Assembly (NCBI RefSeq): GCF_902686445.1
Contig: NC_062224.1
Span: forward strand, 18,827,123 to 18,891,122
Direction of reading: 5' to 3'
Source of the DNA: Sciurus carolinensis
Taxonomy: Eukaryota > Chordata > Mammalia > Rodentia > Sciuridae
DNA: 64,000 nucleotides
Each line of letters begins with the position of its first letter. The first letter of the stretch is position 1. Below the pieces are notes generated by a model. It was not told where the DNA came from, ran no database searches, and saw only the letters and a program-made list of their open reading frames with translations. This document shows positions 45,984-58,084 of this stretch, one piece after another. The translations under genes were made by a program, and so were the position numbers.

Positions 45984-47885
45984 AAAAAAACAAAGGCTTT
46001 ATTGATATATAATTCACATACAATATTATTCACTAATTTAAGGTGTACAAATAAATATATTTTTTAAAAATTATAGATACAACCATCTGCACAACCTAAT
46101 TTTAGGGCATTTCTGTCCTTTTAAAGGAAACCCTGTGTACATTAACAGTCACTCCGTTTCCTCCCTCCCTGATCCTTGGCAGTCTCCTCCGTTGGTCTCT
46201 ATGGATTTACCTGTTTTTAGGTATTTCATAGAAATGGAATCATACAATACACAGTCTCTTGTGACCTGCTTCTTTTAGTTAACTTAAATGTTTTCACAGT
46301 TCATTCATTTGGCATATTTCAGGGCTACATTCCTTTTTATTGCTAAATAATATCCCCATTATATAGATTCACTGCATTTTATTTATCAGCTCATTGGTTA
46401 GTAAAGACTTAGTTTATTTGTGCTGTTTGTTATGAATAATGACATGAGGCCTGTTTGCTTACAGATTTTCATTTCCTTTGGGTACCTACTTATGTATGGA
46501 ATTGCTGGGTTAAATGGTAAATATGTGTTTGACATTTTAAGGGCTGTTGTCCAAAATGATGGTACTGTTTTACCAGCCCTGGGCCTGGTGCGAGGATTCC
46601 TACCTTCCTCCAGCCTTGCCAGCACTTGCTACTGTCTGTCTTTCTGATGTTAGCCATCTGTAGGTGTGAACTAGTATCTCTTGGTTTGATTTGACTGATG
46701 ACTAACATTTTGTATGTGTGTTTATTGGCTGCTAGTGTACCTTTCTTACAGAAATACCTGTTCAAATTCTTATCTGTTTTTAAATTAAGTAACTTTATTG
46801 TTGTGTTGTAAGACTTCTTCAGAGAGTCCGTAAGTCCTTTATCAGATATGGGATTTACAAAGATTTTCTCCTATTCTTTGGGTTTTCTTTTTACTTTTTG
46901 ATAGTATCATTTGTAGCACAAAATGTTTTAATTTTGATGTTGTCTATTTTTTCCTTTGTTGCTTACGCGCTTTGCTATCATACCTAAGAAATTGTTGCCT
47001 AATTCCTAATGGTAACCTTTTGAATAGGGCAAGTTTTAGTTGTGATAAAGTTCAATTTGTTTTTTTCTAATGATTTTTTTGTGTGTCTATATGAGGTCTT
47101 TACTTAAGCCAAGTTGCAAATTTTGTTTCTTTTAGAAAGTTTATAATAATTTTAGCTTTTCCATTTAGGTATATTTCAAGATCAATTTCTAGTTAATTTT
47201 TATGGTGTGAAGTTAGATAAGATTGATTTTTTTTCTGTAGGGATATTCAATTATCAGTTATTTATTGCAAAGACTTATTTTTCCCAGTTAATTGCCTTTG
47301 TAACTTTGGAAAATATCAGTTGACCATAGATGACTGGTTAATTTCTGTACTCCTTATCCTGGTCTACTCTCTATATCTGTTCATTTTTTTTCATTACCAA
47401 ACTTCCTTGTTTACAGTCATTTTTTGCTAAGTCTTGAAATTAGGTAGTGTAAGTCCTCCAACTTTGTTATTTTTTCTTAAAATAGCTTTGACGTTCTTGA
47501 AATAGATTGTCTCTATTTTCATATAGATTTTACAATCAACTTCTAAAAAATGTGGGAATTTCATTTGGGATTACACTGAATCTGTATATCAGTTTGGTAA
47601 CAATTGAAAGCTTTAAGAAATTAAGCTTCTCTGTTAATAAATATCACCAATCTCTCCATTTATTTAGATCTTTTATTACTCTCCATCATGTTTTGTAATT
47701 TTCAGCATGTAGGCCTTCCATATCTTTGTTTAGGTTATTCTAAAATATTTCATTTTGTTAATCCTATTATGAATGGATTTTATTTCATTTTTCTAGTTGC
47801 TCACTGCTGTCATATAAAATGCAATTGATTTTTATATTCACTTATGAGTTCCAGTAGTTGTTTTGTGTATTTATTTTTATCTAAC
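45984..47885 (-). mobile_element. Ancient L1 (3' UTR and ORF2 part), second of two abutting
   Basis: AGGCTTTATTGATATATAAT marks the antisense 3' UTR start. Then follow GAAATGGAATCATACAATAC, GGAATTGCTGGGTTAAATGG, CCTTCCTCCAGCCTTGCCAG and ORF2-type TATAGATTTTACAATCAACT, covering about 1.9 kb. There is no intact frame. Confidence 0.88.
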
Positions 47886-49419
47886 AATCATGTCATCACA
47901 ATTTACATTAATTCTAGTTGGTCCCCAAAGGAATTCTATTTGGTAAAACTTTGACAGTTTAGTTTAAAATATTAAGTGTACCTTAATATTAATATAATTA
48001 ATAATAATATTAATTATGTCTTTAATATATTTTGTCAGTTCAGAAATATTTTCAAATTAACCTCTCTTATTCCTTCTTCTTTTCCATTAATGATCTAAAT
48101 TAGTGAGATTTATAAAAAGAAACAATAAAAAAAGAAATCAAAAGAAAAAAACAATGACAGAAAACACTGATATATCAAAATCTATGGGGAAAGTCAGTGG
48201 TTTGGTTTGAGGATTTTGTGGACTGTATAATTGTTTTGGTTATTGTATTTTGGTTTTTGTTTGGCAAGGCTCAATAGTTTTTGTTCCCAAGAATCCATTT
48301 TTCTGGGGAAGTGGGTCTGGATCAGTGGAAAGTGGCTTTTGTTGGTTTGTTTGCTTGTTTGTGTTTGCTTTTGTTTTTGGAAGCTTAGAAAGTTCTCGAC
48401 TTCTGAATACTTAGAATGTAACATTTTAGGGGACTATATTTTGCAATATTTGTGCCTGGCAGGTTTTTTGTTTCCTAGGAAACATAAGATTGAACACTGA
48501 AACTCAAATATAATAGAGGATGCTCAGTACCCTAATTTTATTACTTTTTAAATTGCTGTTTTGATTCTGAGTATTATAGCATATTTGTCTCTATGAAGAA
48601 AAAGAGACTTGACTGTTTATAGAGGTCTGTATTTGAATTTTTAAATAATATTGTTATTTTAAAATATGTTTTGTAGTTGTAGATGGACAGCATGTCTTTA
48701 TTTTATTTATTTATATTAAAACTTTATTTGGGGTTTTCAACAGCTACCTTTTTTCAAAATGCTATTTTTGGGGACATTCTCCTGTAGACAGTGGGAGGGT
48801 CAGTATGACAATGAGATCAGTTATAGATGAAAAGTCAGTTTGTTTTGAGTTTATTTCACATCTGACTCTGCTTGTGGAATATCAATCCATATATTTGGAG
48901 ATAATGAAGTACATCCCTTACCTTCTCCCCTTTCACATCTATAACAGCTTGAGCAGGAAAATAAGCTTAAAGTTGAAATAATTGAAAGGATGCATCAGAA
49001 ATATTTTTTTAAAAAAGAATTAGATTATATGGCTATTGAATTAACTTTCATATGTGGTTAACTTGAATTTCTATCTCCAGCCTGGCCTCCTCTCTGGAAC
49101 TCCAGGCTGTTATATCCAACTGTCTACTCAGTGGTTCCACTTGGCTGTGTAATAAACATCACTCACTTCTCATATCCAAAGTAAATTTGAGTTTTTTTTT
49201 TAACAAAATCTGCTTCTCCTGATGTCTATCTCATCTTAGCAACTGACGACTCTGTTCTTCCGGTTCTTGGGCCAAAAACCTGGAGTCAATTCTTAACATA
49301 TCCTTTTCCCTTACACCCAACAAACCCACTGGCAGATCCAGTGGTCACCAACTTCATGATTTATAGCAAATCCCATCACTTCTCATCTTCTCCTCCGCTA
49401 CCGCCCTGGCCCAAGGCAT
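47886..49419. other. AT-rich intron, unassigned
   Basis: Includes an AT-rich quasi-palindrome near 47970-48020 and A-rich sequence near 48115-48160. An ID-tail-like fragment (TTTTGTAGTTGTAGATGGAC) at 48665-48720 lacks a body. No exon seen. Confidence 0.4.
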
Positions 49420-50010
49420 CATCAGACGGAAGACCTGCTCTTCCCCCAAGCCCTCCCCACTGTGCTGTTCTCTCTTAGTGTGGTAGCCAGGCCTTGCCTG
49501 CCCTTGTTGAAATCTCTCTTTGGCATCCCATCTAAGCCAAGCACACGGTCTTCACAGTGGCCTCCAGGGCTGCGTCTGTCCTGGCCCCTGGGAACTCCTC
49601 AGACCTTCTCTCCCGTTTCTCTCTCTCCCATCCAGCTGTAGCCAGACACCTTCCTTGCTGTTCCTCAAGGATCACCTTGCTTGCACCACTCAGGATCCTC
49701 TGTTCCTGCTCTTCTCTTTGCCTGGAACACCACCCCTCACAGATCTTAGCGCTCTCAGAACGAGGGAAATACTGGAGTTTCTGCCAAATGTCACCTTTTC
49801 ATTGAGATATGTCCCTCGCCCTCCTGTACAAAAGAGCAACTGCTTCCTCCAGTTCCTGCCACAAGCCCCTCCATTCCCTGCCCCACCCCAACTTGATCTC
49901 TCTCCAGAGTGCTGTCACCATCTTAGAAAAGTTACTGTGCTTTCCTGTCTGCCAGAATACTGCTTATACCTTATGGTAGGTACTTGATTACTGTTTGTTC
50001 AATTAATAGG
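49420..50010 (+). mobile_element. L2 LINE, ORF2 3' region relic
   Basis: GCCTCCAGGGCTGCGTCTGT, CTTGCTGTTCCTCAAGGATC, CTCTTTGCCTGGAACACCAC and TGCCAAATGTCACCTTTTCA are successive sense L2 landmarks. A 155-codon frame (49520-49987) is a by-product of this relic. Confidence 0.85.
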
Positions 50011-50024
50011 ATCACATAGAAAAG

Positions 50025-50170
50025 GAATAATGGTAGCACAAATTTGTTTCTTTATGTAGCCTTACAACAAACTTAGGAGTTTGTATTATCCCAATTCTAC
50101 ATGAAGAACCTGATCAGAGAGGTTGGAGCATCTGCTCTACCCAGTGTGTACTCCTGGCTAATGTGATGTA
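50025..50170 (+). mobile_element. MIR SINE
   Basis: CCTTACAACAAACTTAGGAG, TTATCCCAATTCTACATGAA and GATCAGAGAGGTTGGAGCAT follow MIR. Confidence 0.75.
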
Positions 50171-50210
50171 ATACACAGCCCTTTCTAGGAAGAAAATTCC
50201 TGTAGGAACT

Positions 50211-50243
50211 TTGTGTGTGTGTGTGTGTGTGTATGTGTGTGTG
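50211..50243. repeat. (TG)n microsatellite, one interruption
   Basis: A TG run broken by a TA, leading into an antisense SINE. Confidence 0.95.
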
Positions 50244-50398
50244 GTACTGGGGGCTGAACCCAGGGGTATTTTACTACTGAGCTACATCCCTAGTCCTTTT
50301 TACTTTTAGGTGGTCTCACTGAGTTACCCAATTTGTCACCTTCCTGCCTCAGCCTTCTAAGCTGCTGAGATTACAGGCTTGTGCCATTGTGCCTGGCT
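50244..50398 (-). mobile_element. B1-ID fused SINE
   Basis: GGTACTGGGGGCTGAACCCA, GAGCTACATCCCTAGTCC and B1 sequence GCCTCAGCCTTCTAAGCTGC. Confidence 0.9.
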
Positions 50399-51382
50399 TG
50401 TAGGTATTATTAATGTGAACAATTCAGTTTACCAGGAAAACTTTATTAATTGTGACTTAATAAGTATTCTAAAAGCAGAGCTAACTAGAAAGTATCCTAG
50501 CGTATAGTGATTTGTGAGGGAAAATAATAAGTCTTCTCACCAATATCATAGGAATGTGCTAGAACCGTTTCATTCCATTAACAAGAGTTATCACATTTCT
50601 TTCTTAAATAATATTTTCAATTAATGAATGGATGGGTGCACTTTATCATTGTCGTGATTTGTTACATTGTACTTATTCCACGTGAGATACAAATATTTGT
50701 AATATTTCATTGATTCCATGATGGCTTTCAAATACGTACAACCAGCTACCTGCTGAGCTTGAAAAATGAAGAATTAAATTCATGTTGTTTAAAGAATATT
50801 AATTTGGTTCCCAAGTAGCCCAAGATATGAAAATATATGCAGCTTCCAAGAGGAAATATGGTTTATGTTCTCTGTTGGCTTGTGCGTGAAGCTGTTTGAA
50901 CAGCTCCCTGGTTGGGAGGTCTCTGGTGTTAGCTTTCATGGGGATATTGTATTCATAATTTATACACTGTGTTCCCAGAAACATTTTTAATTAGAACACA
51001 AATTATTACTCTCAATAGAAAGCCAAGTAACCAAGCATAATAATGAAGACAAAAGTTTCTGAATATAACACTCTAATGTATTTACAAATGAATTACCAAA
51101 ATCTTATTGTTGTTCACCACAGACACCAATGGAAAGCCTAGAATTCCTGTGGTTTCTGGTCAGTCTTGGATGGGTGGGAAGGAGATTGGGGGATGCCAGG
51201 AAGCGCAACGGGTCCTCTGTAGGAGCTGTCTTTCTAGAAGAGAGAATATAGCCCACAGTGATTGCTTTCTTTGAGAGGAGACCCCTGAAACAGGCTGGTT
51301 AAGTTAGCCAGAGGAATGTGCTGGGCTGACCAAAGGACTGGTACAGAGAGGCATCAAAGAGCTAGGATGGGACAAAGAGTAG
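50399..51382. other. Unique intronic sequence
   Basis: Nothing recognised. Confidence 0.5.
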
Positions 51383-51575
51383 AGTCTGTAAGGGTCCCCG
51401 CCTGTGAAGGTTCCATCTGGGAGGTACCTTCTGTGAGGGACCCCATCAGTGAGGGTTCCATCTGAGAAAGTCTTCGTTGGTGAAGGTCTCCATGTAGGAG
51501 GGTCTCCATCTGGGAGGACTCAGTCTGTTAAGAATTCAATTCATGAAGGGCTTTTGGGTTCCATTTGGCTGGGAT
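51383..51575. repeat. Degenerate minisatellite, ~15-16-bp unit, ~11 copies
   Basis: Successive units include GTCCCCGCCTGTGAAG, GTTCCATCTGGGAG, GTACCTTCTGTGAG, GGACCCCATCAGTGAG, GGTTCCATCTGAGAA, AGTCTTCGTTGGTGAA, GGTCTCCATGTAGGAG and GGTCTCCATCTGGGAG, decaying to GACTCAGTCTGTTAA and GAATTCAATTCATGAA. The pattern is GGTYCCATCTGTGAG-like. Confidence 0.85.
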
Positions 51576-51849
51576 GGAGGAGCTGTGTGACATCCTGGTA
51601 GGAGACATATCTGGAGATGTTGGCAGAAGCCAATTGGGTGATTCTGGCTAATGCTGCTGCTCTGTCACCCCCTTCCCCCAGGTAAATATTGAATATGTGT
51701 TGTTATTTATTTATTTGTTTATTTCAGCCACTGGAAATCCTACTGAGATATAAAGGGCTGAGAGAAGTAAAAAGATAAAGAAAGAATAACCAAGGTTCTG
51801 TGTAATCATGAACCAGTGTTACTAGGTTCAGCTTCATGAAGTTGCCCAT

Positions 51850-52560
51850 ACAGTCATGATTTTGGAGATCCTTCATCTTTTTCAATGCAAGCTTTTACAA
51901 TTTTAAATTTCCTCTGAATTCTGTTTTGGCTGTACCTTAAAGGTTTGCGTATGTCATTTGTCTCAAAATATTCACTGATTTCTCTTTGATTTCTTCTTTG
52001 ACCCATTGTTGGCTTATGAGCATTTTGATTAATTCCTTCATATTTGCGAATTTCCATTTTCCTTCTGCTATTGATTTCTGGTTTCCTTCCACTGTGATCA
52101 GAAAATATACTTTGTGTGACTTCAGTCTTTTTAACTTTATTAAAACTTGTCTTGTGACCTAAGGTATGATTTCTCCTGGAGAACGTCTCACGTGAACTTG
52201 AGACCATGTGTTTCTCTGTTGCTGGTGCAGCGAGAGCTCTCTGTATGTCTGTTAGACCCACTTGGTCCATTGTGTTGTTCAAGTCCTCCATTTCTTTTGT
52301 GATCTATTCTTTGGTCATTCTGTTATTGAAAGAGGTACATTGAAGTCTTACACTATTATAGAGCTGTCCGTATTTCTCCCTTCAACTCTGTCAATACTTG
52401 CTTCATATATTTTGAAGCTCTGATGTCTGTGGCTTGTATGTTTATAATGATTATATCTCTTCTTGGTGAATTAGCCCTTTCACAGATATTTATGGTTCTT
52501 TTTTGTCTAGATGTTTTATAATCATGTTTTTAATACATTTCTTGCTTAAAAATTTTCACA
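51850..52560 (-). mobile_element. L1 ORF2 relic, endonuclease-to-RT linker region
   Basis: The minus strand is open for 145 codons (51854-52291). It reads DLNNTMDQVGLTDIQRAL, then ETFSRRNHTLGHKTSFNK and IFSDHSGRKPEINSRRK. This is the C-terminal part of the L1 endonuclease, including the SDH motif with its catalytic His, and the start of the linker. Upstream of that the same element continues in broken frames to about 52560. No 3' end is present. Confidence 0.9.
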
Positions 52561-52671
52561 GTATTTTTCTAAACATCGAGTTCCCAAATTTAATCCAGTT
52601 TGAATGGCACTGAACCACCTTCATTAAACATCTAGTGAATTCTTAAAAGTATGCACAATTTTTAAAGTCCA

Positions 52672-52760
52672 TAATTTATTTGTCCTGTGCTAGGAATTAA
52701 ACCTGTGACCTCATGCATAGTAGGCAATCATTCTACCACTAAGCAACATCCCTGTCCCCA
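52672..52760 (-). mobile_element. ID SINE
   Basis: CCTGTGCTAGGAATTAAACC, AATCATTCTACCACTAAGCA and ACATCCCTGTCCCCAG, a diverged antisense ID. Confidence 0.8.
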
Positions 52761-54443
52761 GTTTTCATACTTTCTATGAACAATCATAAAAGTTTTGAAA
52801 AGTCACATCTGATCACGAACACTCAATTTTGAGAATCCATAAAAGTACATTAAGGAGAAGAACCAGACTTAAGATATAAAGCATCAATTTCAAAAATTAT
52901 CCATTTCCTCACTTACAGATTGCACAGATATAGAAAGACCTAATTAGAAATTTGGGTATTACTTGAAAGTCAGCAAGTTCAGACTTGTTAAATGAAGTAA
53001 TATGGATGGTATTGCCCCAGTCTTTGTTGCTTCTCTTTTCCTAGTAGATAAAAACTTGGAGCTTGTGAAAAGAGCACCTACATGATAAAAAATTACAGAA
53101 TATATCTGATTAGATATTCTAGTTTGATGTATTCCCAGACTGCAATTCTGTTTGATGACTTAATCAAAGAAGCAGCACTCCGCTTCAACCAAACCTGTTT
53201 GCTCATGGCCTGCAAATACCATGTGTGAGCTCCTGCCTTGGGCTTTCTCTCATTATAGAAATTAGAAAGAATTTCTCCGCCTACTCCTCTCAAGCATCCA
53301 GACCCTGTCTTTTCTGTTATAGCATTGCACCAGGCCAAATCCTGGGCGGCCCGCCCGGACTTCTTACTGCCCTTCTGCCATGAGCACCACACATGCTTAC
53401 GATGTCATGATCAGATAGGGGTATCTGGCACATCCATCACCTCAAACAGTTCTCATTTGGGAGATTTTGTCAACCATCTGGAACGAGACTTTGGGGGAGC
53501 TCTTACAAGGTTTATTGAAGAAATTGATTTCGGAGTGTTCTAAGTGGAAAGAGCACCGGATGGAAGGAGGGAGCCGCTGCCTCAAGGCTCTCTTCTGTCT
53601 TTGATGAGGTCTCCTGTTCAGCGCCCGGCCTCTCCGGTCTCTCTGGACAATAGAGGGAGTTTTATTGTTGTTGTTGCCTGTCTGTTTTGGCAAGCCCAAC
53701 GTCCCAGGTGTAAAATACCATGGTCTCAGGTGTCTTTTGCTGTCCCGTGTTCTCAGTGTAAATCTGCATGAAACAAGTACAGTTGTTAGAAACCAGTTGT
53801 CAGGCTTTCTGCATTTGCCAGGGAAGTCTTTTCAGCTCCTGAGATGAGATTTCTAAAACTCAATCTCCTTGGATTCTAAAACTTGAATCCACGGAACCTT
53901 ATGAATCACGCAGCCTGGTGATGCTGGGCGCGCAGCCCCGGGAAGGCAGGAAATTCGGAGTTTTCTCCTGGGACAGGGGAAGGAAAGCTGCGATCGCTGA
54001 GAAGCCCTGGTTCTGGTGTGGAACGCGGGGTGTAGAGCTCTGTTGGATCCCGTTGGCCACAGCTGGGTGATTGATTTTACATCTTGAAGTGAAAAATCCT
54101 TGCTCCTTTGTGGCTCAGGTCTCCCCTTGTCCCCAGCCAGCCTTCCTTCTTTCTGCCAGCCCCTCTTCTCTGGCCAAGTTCTCTCATATGTTGACTTTGG
54201 TGACTGACTCACCCCTTTTCCTGGCTTCCATGACCAGGGTGACTAGTGTGGTGCCATTGTGACCTGCTGTACTCCAAGATTAACAAGCTCCTGTCTTACA
54301 ACTGCAGTGAAAAGCAACACAACCCTGGTCACTCTCTAGAACCGTCTTCCCCAGGACTGCCACCGCGCCGCAATCTTAGGTTCTCCCAGGGCACATCTGC
54401 CTTCAGCCTAATTGAGGAAAACACAATTTCTTCCTTTCTTCTT
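52761..54443. other. Mostly unique intron; L1 fragment and a CpG-enriched patch
   Basis: 53395-53455 (GATCAGATAGGGGTATCTGG, ATCCATCACCTCAAACAG) is an antisense L1 3' UTR fragment. 53880-54060 is rich in CpG and GC (GGGCGCGCAGCCCCGGG, GCTGCGATCGCTG). No exon-like frame with known similarity was found. Confidence 0.45.
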
Positions 54444-54592
54444 CTTTTTTTTTTTTTTTTTTAAATATTTTTTAGTTGTAGATGGACACAATGCCTTTAT
54501 TTTATTTATTTGGTGCTGAGGATCGAACCCAGTGCCTCATACGTGCTAGGCAAGCGCATTACCACTGACCCACAGCTCCACTCCACCCCCTC
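54444..54592 (-). mobile_element. ID-type SINE with long T-rich tail
   Basis: A poly(T) tail, TTTTTTAGTTGTAGATGGAC, GTGCTGAGGATCGAACCCAG and GCTAGGCAAGCGCATTACCA. CAATTTCTT occurs on both sides as a likely duplication. Confidence 0.9.
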
Positions 54593-55899
54593 AATTTCTT
54601 TTTCTTTCTTTCTTTTTTTTTTGGTTGCCTGTTATTTGACATTGCTGAGGACCCCCTAGTGCCTCCCCAACCGGAGGTTTCCCTATCCTGCCTGACAAGC
54701 TTCCAGCCTCGTCCCTACAGCCACTCTCTTGGCAGAATTTTTCCCTCTTTGCCTGATGGAGCCACCTTGCAATGCAGAACCCGGCACAGTGCAGCTGCCT
54801 GCCTGCTCTGCATCTGCATCTGGGTTGCAGGGCCTGGGCTGGAAACCACAGAGTTGGGCAGGTTGGAGCTGCTGAGAATTAAATGGTTTCCAGCCTCAGG
54901 ACCACTCTGATCTCCTTCCTATCCCACAATTCTGCTTAAAGCCTTCTGTTCTCCTGTATTCTGTTTATTCTAGGTTGTATTATCCTTCCCAAGCTACCTG
55001 CTCCATAGCCTTTGAAGGGAGTACTTTGGAGATTGATTTAAATGTACCAAACTGGAATCAAACTTTTTTGTAAACAAATTCCCCATATTTTGGTTGCATT
55101 GGTGAAAAAGCAGTTGGAAATCTATAATCAATGTATTAATGTATTAAGTGCCCCAAATAGTCATGTTTGAAGTTCATAGGAAATTGTAATCATTGATGGA
55201 AAAAAATCTTGAAGCAAATCCCTACAAAAGAAACTGAACCAATTAAATGATGAAAGCTTAAATAGTATATGAGTTAGTTTTTCAAATCTGTAATTGTGCT
55301 TAGAAATAATTCAGCCTATGGAAAGCATCTTAGTGGAGCTCCTATTTTTATTTGGATAATTTTATATCAGTACAGTGGTGTGGGAAGAAATTGAGAAGTC
55401 TGATTATATTGCAGCATCCAATTTGGGAGAAACATTTAAGAATCATTAGTAGGGATAATTTATTTCCCAGTTCCATCCTTTATTTAAAAGTATTTTTCAA
55501 AGAAAGGTAGTATTTTTCAAAGAAAAGTAGCAAAATAACCACATCTATAAAAAATGTTTGGGCTGAACTATTTATATATTTTGATTAAAAATTTACAGTT
55601 TAGAATTTGCACAGTTAGCAGGATTTGTTGTGAACTTACGAGGTGTTTTAGCATGTCTAGAGAGTATTTTTCAAGTTAAAAATATTATGGTCAGGTGAGA
55701 AGAATGAATTGAAGTTGTAGTAATCCTAAAATGCAACTTTATAGCGAATTATAGACAATTTTATGAAAAATTAAAATGTGATGGAGATACCAGACCTGAT
55801 TATAAAATGAAATAATAAAAACATTATGGTGAAGAACCAATGCCTGGGGGGAAGGGGATTAATATAAATATAATTTTCCTATACTTGGTAACTTTCTGA
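54593..55899. other. Unique intronic sequence with one short duplication
   Basis: A 20-bp unit AGTATTTTTCAAAGAAAGGT is duplicated in tandem at about 55489-55529. Otherwise nothing recognised. Confidence 0.5.
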
Positions 55900-56210
55900 A
55901 CTCTAGAGATGTAGCTACATCACTTAGTTGCTAGGCCAGTTAACTGCTCTCTAAACCATAACCTTGTAGGCTTAGTTCTTAGAACTCCAGCACTTAGGGA
56001 GGTGAACTCAAGTCATCTTAAGTTACTCACTGCTGCCTGTGGTGAGGGCCACTTTGCCATAACACTCACAGGTGTTTTACTGTCTTCCTTCTTTCGTTCT
56101 ACACCTGTGAACTACTTACTGTAAATTCCCTGTGCATGGCCTTTGGTTACACAGGCCAAGAATTCAAACCCAGCGATGTTGTCACGGTTAAGAAATGATG
56201 TCAGATTTCC

Positions 56211-56218
56211 TATAAAAG
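56211..56218 (+). promoter_or_regulatory. LTR TATA box
   Basis: TATAAAAG in the putative LTR, oriented with CAMK1D. Activity unknown. Confidence 0.5.
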
Positions 56219-56283
56219 TCCCATGTCACCTCAGCTCAAGGCCCAGAACTTCAGAGCACTAGCTCATCTGGGTCCATGGTGGA

Positions 56284-56289
56284 AATAAA
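56284..56289 (+). terminator. LTR polyadenylation signal (AATAAA)
   Basis: AATAAA 73 bp after the TATA box, in sense orientation inside the CAMK1D intron. It could in principle cause premature polyadenylation but is probably suppressed. Confidence 0.4.
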
Positions 56290-56519
56290 CCTGAGTTCTC
56301 CAACCCTCCAGTGGTGCTTGGTCTCTTGCTGAGCATGATTTCTGTAACAAAAATAATAAATCCACACTGGAAAAAAAAAATGAATTCTTCAGATATGGCT
56401 TTAGAAACATAAATTTTAAAAAGTGATAAATGCATGTGAATTTGTGCTGAATAATTATTCTACATGTTATTTTCTAATTTTAGATAATTAACAAAATAGT
56501 TAAACATTAAATTTTTTTA

Positions 56520-56598
56520 AAAATTTTTATTGTGTAATTAGGAATCAAACCTAAGGCCTTGTCAAGTGCTCTACCACTGAGCTATATCCTCAGCTTCC
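56520..56598 (-). mobile_element. ID SINE
   Basis: TTAGGAATCAAACCTAAGGC and CAAGTGCTCTACCACTGAGC, antisense ID with an AT-rich tail. Confidence 0.85.
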
Positions 56599-56813
56599 AA
56601 TACTCTTCTTAACCTCCCTTCCCAGTAAGAATTAAATCAGTCCTTCCTGTCTTTTTTTTTTTTTAATTGATTAATTTTTTTTAACGGTGCCTCACACTGT
56701 GGTTTTATTTTGTTCTTTTTGCTTTTATTCGTTTCCATGGCTGCCTTTTCTTATTTACACTCCTAGAAAACAGGATCTCCGTCTTAGAATTTTTGCTTCC
56801 TAAGGTCTAGCCG

Positions 56814-56910
56814 AGGTCACAGTTCTGGTACAGTGGAGTGGGTATTGACTATTGCTACATACAGGCAAGGCTTATTTCCCAGAGGGCCCCTGGAAACACA
56901 TTGTTCAGTT
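56814..56910 (+). repeat. Unnamed repeat, copy 1 of an inverted pair
   Basis: AGGTCACAGTTCTGGTACAG followed by TATTGACTATTGCTACATAC and GGAAACACATTGTTCAG matches the reverse complement of 58085-58196. Confidence 0.75.
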
Positions 56911-57773
56911 ACAGATCTTGGTGGAGTCTCAGGAGACAGCTATTTGGCTTCCATTTCTGTCTGGAGTATTATATGCCAACCACCTGAGATAAATGTTTAC
57001 CTGCTGTATACAAGATGACCTATTCCAGGTGAACGGTATTTCTAGGGTTGAAGGGTTCTTAACATCAAATAAAGAGATAAATTAGTGCAACAACTGAAAA
57101 AAAAAATCTGGCATCTGAACATCTTCTGAATATTTTCTTATAGTTTCTTTTCATTACAAGAATCACAAATGGGGATGTATGATATTTACACAAGAACCTG
57201 GCCAGTTCTATCACCTTTGCATATCGTGGCTGTAGTAATTTGTTCAATTCATACAGTGGTATGTGTTTTTTAAATAAGCAATTTCTTAAAAATTATTTCT
57301 AAACCATCTAATTTACCTGACTTTTAGTATTGAGACATATAAATCAATAATTTTCTACTCTACCTAGGAATGTCTTATAATTAGCTACCTCCTGTGGTGA
57401 CCCTTACTGAGGGCTCATGATTTAAACAGCAGGAGCCCTTTCTTCCAAAGAACTTGGCATAAATCAGTAGAAAATATCCTGGTGGGATGACTTCTCAGAC
57501 ATTCTGTTCTCTGATGTCTGATCCAACATAGTTTCTTTTTTTTTTCCTATCACATCTGACTCTGTAGACATGCCATCAGATGTTATAGGTCTATCAAACA
57601 CCTCTGTCATCATCATAAACTTGACACTTCCAGGGAGAGTGCTGGGTTCTTAAAACATTGAGAAGTTAGAAAATATGTACAGCTGCCACCAAGTTCCTGC
57701 ACATGGGCCTCTCTGATTTGTTCTACTTAGCACAAAGTGACCAATCAGGTTCTGCAGTGTGCATTACTCTCTC
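56911..57773. other. Unique intronic sequence
   Basis: Nothing recognised. Confidence 0.5.
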
Positions 57774-57801
57774 AAAAAAAAAAAAAAAAAAAAAAAAAAA
57801 A
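57774..57801. repeat. Poly(A), 28 residues
   Basis: A pure A run. No retroposon body is recognisable upstream, so its origin is unclear. Confidence 0.95.
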
Positions 57802-58007
57802 TTCCCCATCCTTAGTCTTATGACTTCATTTGTGTTGTGTCAAAGGTATTAAATATCACATGTGTATGCAATGTAACCTCATCACTTTCAGAGTGCACTT
57901 ATGCATCTGTTATGAGTAAAAATACCATGCTTAGTTGCCCCCAAACACTTTCTCATTTACTTAGTCATTAAGGGTCTGAATAACTGGTTACTGGAGGAGT
58001 GATAAAA

Positions 58008-58084
58008 GCCAGGCATGGTGGTGTGTGCCTGGAATCCCTGCTACTCAAGAGGTTGTTGAGGCAGGACAGTAGCAAGTACAAGGT
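58008..58084 (+). mobile_element. B1-like SINE fragment
   Basis: GCCAGGCATGGTGGTGTGTG, ATCCCTGCTACTCAAGAGG and GTTGAGGCAGGACAG are B1 5' sequence. It is cut off before the GAGACCCTGTCTC part, where the inverted repeat begins. Confidence 0.8.

Larger units (their letters stand above)
55900..56350 (+). mobile_element. Probable solo LTR of an endogenous retrovirus
   Basis: A TATA box TATAAAAG (56211-56218) is followed 73 bp later by AATAAA (56284-56289), then a GTGCTTGGTCTCTTGCTGAG end region and a CA terminus (TTTCTGTAACA). This promoter/polyadenylation spacing and the 'TTGGTCTCTT' ending are typical of class I/II LTRs. The 5' boundary and target duplication are not resolved and no internal genes are present. 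Confidence 0.55.

Noticed and set aside
49520..49987. 155-codon plus-strand frame as a host gene
   Set aside because: It lies inside an L2 relic. Its Leu/Pro/Ser-rich translation is what this region of L2 gives in a wrong frame.
51854..52291. 145-codon minus-strand frame as a host gene
   Set aside because: It matches the L1 ORF2 endonuclease C-terminus and linker, with old L1 sequence continuing on both sides.
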